Of a stretch of 64,000 nt of DNA, positions 57,177 through 64,000 are shown piece after piece. Origin of the DNA: Rhyacophila brunnea (taxonomy: Eukaryota > Arthropoda > Insecta > Trichoptera > Rhyacophilidae); assembly GCA_022495005.1 (NCBI GenBank), contig JAGYXB010000559.1:2046001-2110000 (forward strand). The letters run 5' to 3'. Under the pieces are notes generated by a model, which made no database searches, had not been told where the DNA came from, and saw only the letters and a program-made list of their open reading frames with translations. The number at the start of each line of letters is the position of its first letter. Position 1 is the first letter of the stretch. A program made the translations under genes and the position numbers.

Positions 57177-60100
57177 ATGGTAGCCAAAAGGAAAAAGAAG
57201 GTATGGCCCTTGAAATCTTTTATAATCACGTTTTACGTAAAAGTTAGGTTATGGCACGTGTGTCAATAATATTGTAAATATTTTTTCAGTATTCAACCGG
57301 AGAGGGAGCCCAGTTTATGACTAGGAAAGCAGCCCTCAAACGTCTCCAACTCTCGATCAAAGATTTCAGACGGCTATGTATTCTAAAAGGCATTTATCCC
57401 CGTGAACCACGCAATCGTAAAAGGGCGCAGAAAGGAATGGGTGGAATCAAAACCCTCTACCATACAAAGGACATTCAGTTTTTGATGCACGAACCAATTA
57501 TATGGAAATTGAGAGACGTCAAGGTATGTTTTTTTGATACTAGTAAATAATGATTTTCTTTTCGACTTTTTACTGCTTTTAGTTTTCATTTATTTCCATT
57601 GCCATAAATATAGGACCACCATAATATGGAATAAAAAAATGAGAACATGTCCTCTTTAGGGGTCTTTTTACTGGTTCTCCGCCACCGCTCGCTGTCATCT
57701 GTCAGTGAGCGCAGTGTTGCCAACAGAACTATAATTATAGTACATTTTGGTTCGCGTACTATTCGTAAAGTTACATTTTCGTCCGCGTACAAGTAAAGTA
57801 CACACAGTAAAAGTATAGTACGTCAAAAATACAATTTTGAAAAATTTTATTAATTGAATTCGCCGGTTTGGTTAGGGGTTCATATGTTGCGATGTTTAAA
57901 GTTCCGTAAAATGTTCGTACTTCAATCACAGCATATCGTAATAACGTGAAGCGATAATATAAGATCTCAGTGTGCGATATTAGTCTATGGACGTGGTTTT
58001 GCGTTGTATACCTACTCTAAAAAACTAATGTGACAGTTAATGACGCCGGCCGGTGTTAGCATTTTTCGGTCGTAAGAGGTGTTATAATAAAGCAGGTCAT
58101 TGGAATTTCTCAAATTCTCTTTTATGATAATGTGACAAACTAAAAACTTTCATTTTCTACACGTCCTATAATTTTTACCGAAATACTATAATGGCTTGGA
58201 CCGCGTACTATAATTCGATGACAAAAAGATAGCTAAAATCCAAAATGGCGACTGTCAGATTACGATGACAGAGAACCAGTAAAAAGCTGTTAGTTATTTG
58301 AATACTCATTGAAAAACAAATATTGTCAGGTCAAAGCATTCAAAATTTCTTATGACGATAAGTAAATTTGGTACAAGTCGGTAATGGGGAAGCCAGGCGG
58401 GAACCGTACTAATTGTCGTAACCGATTTTGGGCAAAATTCATTAATAAAATTCAAGAATGAAAACCTAAACTAACTCAACAAATAATCAAGTATATCGGC
58501 TATTTTCAAAATGTGTTTGCCGCCGGCTTCCCCATAACCGACTTGTATTGTAAATTTTAATCTATGAACTGTCCGTAAAGGAACACCAACAATATAAATG
58601 ATGCTGGTCGACGGTAACTCCAGTAAATGACTAGCCTGAAATCATCCATTACCCACCAATGCATGATAATATTATAATTTCTTAAATCTTATTTTTGCTT
58701 ATACTGTTGCTGTTTTCTTTTCCAAGTGCAAACATAGAATTTTTAAATTTTGTTTTTGTAATTTGTTTACTATTCTACTTACAATCAAATGTATGATAAA
58801 ATTTGATGTAGATTGACATAACTGACAATTAATATGGACGAACCAGAGCAAATTTTTCATTAGTAGTTCCAGAAAATTGCAATAATTATAATGAAACAAC
58901 TTACCTTGAAATTCCGATTTCTTCTGCACACAAATTACATAGGGTAAATTTAATTATTGTTACCATTATATTTCTTCAATATTTCGATGCAAACTTTTAA
59001 TATTTCAATAAACATGGATTACAAAAAATCCTCTGAAGTTTGGATAAATAAATAAATATTTGAAAAAATATTTACTTATGTACTATTCATCGAAATTAAT
59101 TTTTTGAACGAATCATTTATTTTATTCATAAGATTTTTGTGTTTTACTCACATTTCCTCACTGTTTCAAATCACTGCTATCCTTTTAATTACCACATTTA
59201 AATAACATGTTAATTATATCTAATGGCCAACGATTCCAAACGCGCCAGTGGCGGTGTTAGCACTAAATGAGTTAATTATGTTACGAGGGTGGGTCAATAA
59301 TTCCTTAGAAAAAAGCATTAAAACAGGTTTTATTTTTGTATTTTTTTTTATTTCTCAACATCATTTCCTTGGAGCTCAATACACTTGGTTAGACGTTTCT
59401 CAATTTTTTTTAAACCGTCAGAAAAATAAGTTTTCGGAAGGTCCTCAAAATAAGCATTTGTCCGATCGATGACTTCTTCATTTGAAAAAAAACGTTGTCC
59501 ACTTAGCCATTTTTTTAAGTTTGGGAAAAGGAAAAAGTCACTGGGGGCTAAATCTGGCGAATACGGTGGGTGGTCGACCAATTCGAACTTCAATTCTTCA
59601 ATTTTAGCCATTGATCGTAAACATGTGTGAACACGGGCATTGTCCTGATGAAGAGGATTTTTTTCCTGTTTAAATGAGGCCGTTTTTCTTCAATTTTGTT
59701 TTTTAGCTGGTCCAATAAAGATGCATAATAATCCCCTGTTATTGTTTTTCCTTTTTCCAAATAGTCAACGAAAATAATTTCACGTGCATCCCAAAATACA
59801 GTAGCCATAACCTTACCAGCTGATTTTACGGTTTTCGCCTTCTTTGGACATGGTTTGCCTTAGCAATCCACTGCTTTGACTGTTCTTTCGTCTCGGGAGT
59901 ATAGTGGTGTAACCATGTTTTATTTACAGTCACAAAGCGACGAAAAAACTCATCCGGATTGCGTTGCATGGGCGACAACAGGGCTTTAGAGGCCACCACC
60001 CTATTGCGTTTATTGTCGACTGTGAGCAAACGCGGCACCCATCTTGCAGAAATATTTTTCATGCCCAATTTGTCATGTAAAATAGAAATGACGCTACCTT

Positions 60101-63100
60101 TTGAGATCCCTGTAACCTCATTTATGGTGTAGTCACCTCTACAGGACGTCCTGAGCGTGGTTCATCCTTTGTTGATGTACGACCACGTTTAAATTCATTT
60201 AACCAGTTATAAATAGTTGCAAGTGAAGGGAGCAGATATGCCGTGAACTAAATCGAACTCATTTTTTATTTCCTTTGCTGTTAACCCTTTTATATTAAAA
60301 TGTTTAATAACAGCTCTAAACTCAATTTTCTCCATTTCCATTTTTCCATTTTCCACAAGCAAATTTTTTTTTAAATGTACGAGAAACACACAACAACCCG
60401 ACCAATCTGATTGAAACTTCGCAGCATACTGAATCGGTAGTGCCGCTGCATGAAAACAAACCGCTTGCAGTACTAGTCGCGCCACCTGTCGGCTTTTCTA
60501 AGGACTTATTGACCCACCCTCGTATCTACAACAGCTAAAAACTGATTTTATGATTTTTTACGCTAATGTACTCCTGTTTCATATTCAGAGACAATCCAAA
60601 GATGCATTTCCAGTAATACGCTGCCAGCCTTGAAAAACTACAACTCTATACAAGTACTGTATTAATTATTACTGTGAATTATTGTTTTATTTCAGATATA
60701 CTACCGCAGAATACAGCGCGCCCAAAGCTTAGGTGACAAAAAAACTGTCAAGCGCTACTTGAACAATTACCCTGAAATAAAAATCGACCACATTATCAAA
60801 GAAAGGTACCCCACATTTATAGACGCCCTCCGAGACTTGGACGACTGCCTGACATTATGCTTCCTCTTCAGCACTTTCCCTTCCATCAAACACGTTCCAC
60901 GAGATCGATCCACCCTCTGTCGGAGATTGACCGTAGAATTTATGCACGCCGTTATTGCTGCCAAGGCTTTGCGGAAAGTTTTCGTCTCCGTCAAAGGATA
61001 TTACTACCAGGCTGAAATTAAGGGTCAAACCATCAATTGGATTGTCCCGCATCACTTTGCATTCCAGGTAAAGTTTCTAATTGGTTTTTAGCAACACTGA
61101 TATAAAAAAATTACGATGAATTTGCCTTAAAGTGGCTCACACATACAAACTCGACACAATTGCAAAGTGTCGACTTTGTCAATGTGGTTTAGTAGGTATT
61201 CACAAAACACAATATGCCCATGTAACAAGGGTTGTAAAATATCCTTCCAACAATGTTGAAACACTACTACAGTCTGTAATTTCTAATTATTGATGGATGC
61301 ATCCATTGGCGGCTTAATCCGGAAAAACCTAGCAGGTCAATTTTGAATATATTATTTTAATTTGCCTTTTCGTTGTATACTGAAAAGACGTATTGCAAAT
61401 TGACTTTTTATACATTATAGAATAAGTGCTAGAAATTGTTATAGGTCGGTACCTACTAACCCTTCAAAAAATGTCCGTTTTTCATAACGCCAACCCATCG
61501 TTAACCGAAATTGCACACAACGCGTTATAATTTTTTTGTAAATCAGGTCCACTTTTCTTTCTTTGCTTTTTGAAAAATCATCAATCACACGATTATAAAA
61601 ATTGTCTATTTTTCCCACATATTTTTTTTTCAATACTGAGCATTGCAAGAGCGGTCAGTCTATCCTGGCCCATCGTATTGCGTAGAAAGGTTTTTATTCT
61701 TTTGAGAGTGGAAAAACATCTTTCACTTTCAACTATTGTCATTGGTATGACGCAAATAAATTGGAGAACTTTGATCGACTCGGAAAATGTTTCGTTGAAA
61801 TTATTGCTGAGTAAAAAATGTAGAAGAGAAACTGCACTAATAGCGCCATGCAAATCATCACGTTGATAAAACACCAATAATTCATTTTTTAACTTGATTA
61901 TGTTTATTTCTTCTAACAGTTTTACCAAATTTACTTGACGTGTGGGAAAATTATTTTTAAAATCAGTGTAATTTTCTTTATTGAACAAATCGGATATAAT
62001 GAGATGATCGTTGGATGCGAATCGTGCTTCCATTTCCATTATAATTGTATCACAGACTTCAATTGCTACTGCGTGCGTACTAACTGCTTCACAAAAATGT
62101 TATAAATCACCAAAAACTCCTTATATATTACTAAAATAACCAAAGGCATTCGTCAAAACCTGTCAACGAATCCGAACCGCATATACAGTTGCGTCTTGAG
62201 ACCAATTATCTAGTCAGTGTTATCATTCTGTTTCATTTAATTAGGTGAAAAAATCTTTTGTCTCACACTCGGGCATTGCCGATATTACAGTAATTCACGC
62301 ACCGTTACAAGCTTCGATCTCGTATTTTGTGGTATATCGATCTCTGTCTTATGTATGAGAAACGAGAGAGAAAATTTTATAAAAATATTCAATTTGGGTC
62401 AATTTTCAGACTGCCGGCGAACACAATATTTTTGTTCGGGGAATTATCGCCCAAACAAAAAGAGCCCAATAGACTGGGTTGACACAATATCGCGCGCCCT
62501 ATAATTTCAAATCCACCGATTATTATTAATATTATTATATATGACATTGCACATATTATTAATATTATTATGTAGATTGTAATGCCGGGTCCACACCGAA
62601 AACAAGTCGCGCGACAACTCGTTAAATTTTACGATAAGCATGATAATTATCGTAAAATTTCTTAAGCAATTATGATAATTATCGTAAAATTTAACGAGTT
62701 GTCGCGCGACTTGTTGCCGGTGTGGCCGCACTTTTAGGTATTTATTTTGGCAGGTCAATGACCGAATGACCTATAGAGGGAGCCGCCAGTGGATGCATCT
62801 AATATTTCCACCAATTAATTATAAAATCACTATCTTCGTCTGATTTCATAATAAAGTTAACTAGTTTGAATATTTGACGGTTGATTTTTTTTATATTTGA
62901 CTCGTAATACTCGTAATAAGTAAGACTGACAAAGTGTGCATTATTTTTGTCAGATTTCCACAGCCTACCTCTACTATGGTTTGGTCTAGAGGCAGAGTTA
63001 AATCAAATTTTAAAAACTACCCAATAACATCTGCAATTTGAATCCTTAGTTCAATGAAAACAAATAAGTATGACTGACAAAGTTTAGTGTACACTATGTC

Positions 63101-64000
63101 TGATCAGCCAGCCTACCTCCACCCCTCACCGCCGGTGTGCGTAGGACAATAAAACTTTTTGGCATTTCTGAGTTAAGATTGGTGTTCAGTCAAATCTCTG
63201 TATCGCCTAAGAAATCTGAATATGTAATTTAAACAGGAGTTGGTAACATACCCAATTTGCAGTATGACTATCACCATATCTTTGATTTTGTTTTTAAACC
63301 TAGAGCTGTGTAGCCTACATCTTTTTACAGCCATGTTTATACTGATGGATCTATCTAATTAATCTCTCAAAATAGTCACATTTTCCAAAATTCAGCAGTT
63401 TCGTATCATCTGAAGGACAGATATGTATAATTATTGTAGAAAACCCTTGTTATAATCCTGCAGAACTAAAAATCTTACAAAGATTAAGAACTGCTTTGGT
63501 GAACTAAGAAAATTTTAGGCATCTATTCTTGCGTTCTGGCTGAACTAGCCAGCACTGGTTTTAAAGGGCATAATTTTTTTTTTTTATTTATTTACAGCCT
63601 CACACAAAGGACGAAGTTGATTTCAAACTGATGGCAACTTTTGTTGAATTTTACACTGTCATGTTAGGATTTGTAAACTTCAGACTATTCCATTCATTAA
63701 ATATGCAATATCCGCCTAACTTCTCTGGAGAAACCGGCGACATAGACAAAGCGTTGATTGACGAAGATGCCTATGTGGCTGAAAGAGTGGCTGCCATGAA
63801 TACCCCCTTGTCGTTAGTGGATACAGGAGCAGACAATGACGAAGAAACCACCATCGATCACTTCCCTTCAGACGAAGACCCTCAAAAATTAGAAGAAGCC
63901 AAACAAGAAGCGGACAAAGTCATCCGACTGAAGACACTATTCAAAGGCTTTAAGTTTTTCATTAACCGTGAAGTACCTCGAGAATCGATGGTGTTTCTGA
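57177..64000 (+). CDS. PES1: Pescadillo homologue (PES1), exons 1-4, cut by the window edge
   Basis: Pescadillo is the scaffold of the PeBoW complex needed for 60S ribosomal subunit maturation in the nucleolus. Exons: 57177-57200 (MVAKRKKK), 57290-57523, 60696-61067 and 63598 to beyond 64000. All junctions are GT-AG and in phase 0. The 344 visible residues align by eye with the Pescadillo N-terminal domain throughout: [79 protein letters not shown], and [16 protein letters not shown]. After an acidic linker comes the conserved [15 protein letters not shown] just before the BRCT domain, which lies outside the window. The start ATG (CACAATGGTAGCC) gives the expected basic N-terminus. Introns are 89 bp, 3.2 kb and 2.5 kb; the two long ones are filled with transposons. 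No coding defect is seen. Confidence 0.95.
57664..58286. mobile_element. MITE in Pescadillo intron 2
   Basis: CTTTTTACTGGTTCTC at 57664 is mirrored by GAGAACCAGTAAAAAG at 58271-58286, and CTGTCATCTGTCAG is mirrored further in. The 623 bp contain repeated CGCGTAC and AGTACAC/TATAGTACG words. Superfamily and duplication are unclear. Confidence 0.6.
58370..58545. repeat. Short foldback element with family D core, in Pescadillo intron 2
   Basis: TACAAGTCGGTAATGGGGAAG at 58373 is mirrored by GGCTTCCCCATAACCGACTTGTA at 58523-58545. Between them are family D words (AAAATTCAAGAATGAAAACC, ATATCGGCTATTTTC). It looks like a miniature derivative of family D. Confidence 0.55.
59282..60524 (-). mobile_element. 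Mariner transposon in Pescadillo intron 2
   Basis: The element 59284-60522 (1239 bp, close to the usual 1.3 kb) has inverted ends CGAGGGTGGGTCAATAATTC and the mirror of CGAGGGTGGGTCAATAAGTC. It is flanked by TA on both sides (59282-59283 and 60523-60524). Its transposase lies on the minus strand, opposite to Pescadillo, and is broken. Confidence 0.95.
59348..60345 (-). pseudogene. Mariner DD34D transposase, inactivated
   Basis: The N-terminus ([20 protein letters not shown]) carries the helix-turn-helix start. [20 protein letters not shown] and [11 protein letters not shown] follow in another frame. A stretch of about 25 codons is then missing before [15 protein letters not shown]. The first catalytic block reads [20 protein letters not shown] where the family has a DETW. 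The second (HQDNA) is frameshifted by an A-run near 59660. The third, [18 protein letters not shown], is intact. Frameshifts, the deletion and the D-to-N change mean it cannot be active. Confidence 0.88.
61593..62039 (-). pseudogene. hAT transposase C-terminal fragment (ZMYM1-like), dimerisation domain
   Basis: The 148-codon frame ends with [19 protein letters not shown] and [20 protein letters not shown]. This is the hAT C-terminal dimerisation motif in the form seen in zinc-finger MYM-type 1-like hAT proteins. The zinc finger and the RNase-H-like catalytic core upstream are missing. The Met at 62039 is probably not a true start. Confidence 0.88.
62584..62730. mobile_element. Palindromic MITE nested in the hAT of intron 3
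   Basis: The arms GCCGGGTCCACACCG with AACAAGTCGCGCGACAAC, and their mirror ending GGTGTGGCCGC, are followed inwards by CGTTAAATTTTACGATAA and its mirror. The 147 bp fold almost end to end, and the centre has a second small hairpin (GATAATTATCG repeated twice). Confidence 0.75.
62900..63137. mobile_element. hAT-type MITE family B, right half, in Pescadillo intron 3
   Basis: AAAACAAATAAGTATGACTG, CAAAGTTTAGTGTACACTAT and CCTACCTCCACCCCTCACCG to CCGGTG at 63137 are the right arm of family B. The left terminus is missing; an internal right-end-like block (GACAAAGTGTGCATTATTTTT) is present at 62928. Confidence 0.7.

Larger units (their letters stand above)
61296..62799 (-). mobile_element. hAT transposon (1.49 kb) in Pescadillo intron 3
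   Basis: The element 61304-62791 starts CATTGGCGGCT and ends AGCCGCCAGTG, with a perfect 8-bp duplication GATGCATC (61296-61303 and 62792-62799). It contains a transposase fragment on the minus strand and a palindromic MITE at 62584-62730. The coding part is far shorter than a full hAT gene, so it is an internally deleted copy. Confidence 0.9.

Noticed and set aside
1..64000. Endogenous viral element or bacterial insertion
   Set aside because: No capsid, glycoprotein, viral polymerase or operon-like gene block was seen; all enzyme relics found are LINE or DNA-transposon types.

Overview
The window is eukaryotic nuclear DNA, almost certainly from an insect. It is AT-rich, has spliced genes with GT-AG introns, long gene-free stretches, mariner, hAT, Harbinger-like and LINE/SINE relics, and an arthropod-style TATA plus TCAGT-initiator promoter. 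The order cannot be fixed from sequence alone. The base composition and repeat types would suit a hemipteran or a lepidopteran, and this is only an impression.

Only four host genes can be supported. (1) 28629-31651 (-) encodes a very long secreted Gly/Tyr/Ser/Ala/Pro-rich structural protein. It carries a C-x7-C motif like the vitelline-membrane (VM) domain and long SYSAPAP repeats, and one G-run is short by a base and breaks the frame. (2) 51365-52069 (+) is a single-exon secreted orphan protein with its own TATA box and poly(A) signals. (3) 13837-14007 (-) looks like the first coding exon, signal peptide plus a basic stretch, of a small secreted protein; the later exons were not found. (4) 57177 to the right edge (+) is the 5' two-thirds of Pescadillo (PES1), a ribosome-biogenesis factor, with four exons visible and a BRCT domain expected beyond the edge.

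The rest is a dense transposon palimpsest. Left part (1-20 kb): Harbinger-like and hAT-type MITEs, a tRNA-derived SINE, and 5'-truncated LINE tails with clear target-site duplications (TSDs). Among these is a chimera of two different LINE ends inside one TSD pair. Middle (20-28 kb): a roughly 110-130 bp minisatellite and an interrupted repeat with a 1.1 kb hAT nested inside it. From 32 to 56 kb: several copies of a CAGTGGCG-ended hAT MITE with 8-bp TSDs, other hAT MITEs, and a decayed DDE transposon at 44.7-46.0 kb that was hit first or second by a LINE (13-bp TSD) and a hAT MITE (8-bp TSD). Right part (57-64 kb): Pescadillo introns 2 and 3 hold a dead mariner, a 1.5 kb hAT with a transposase fragment, and several MITEs.

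The host genes do not form an evident pathway together. No bacterial operon, CRISPR array, virus-derived gene or rRNA was seen. Protein-family calls come from motifs read by eye, and TSD and inverted-repeat calls were read directly from the sequence.
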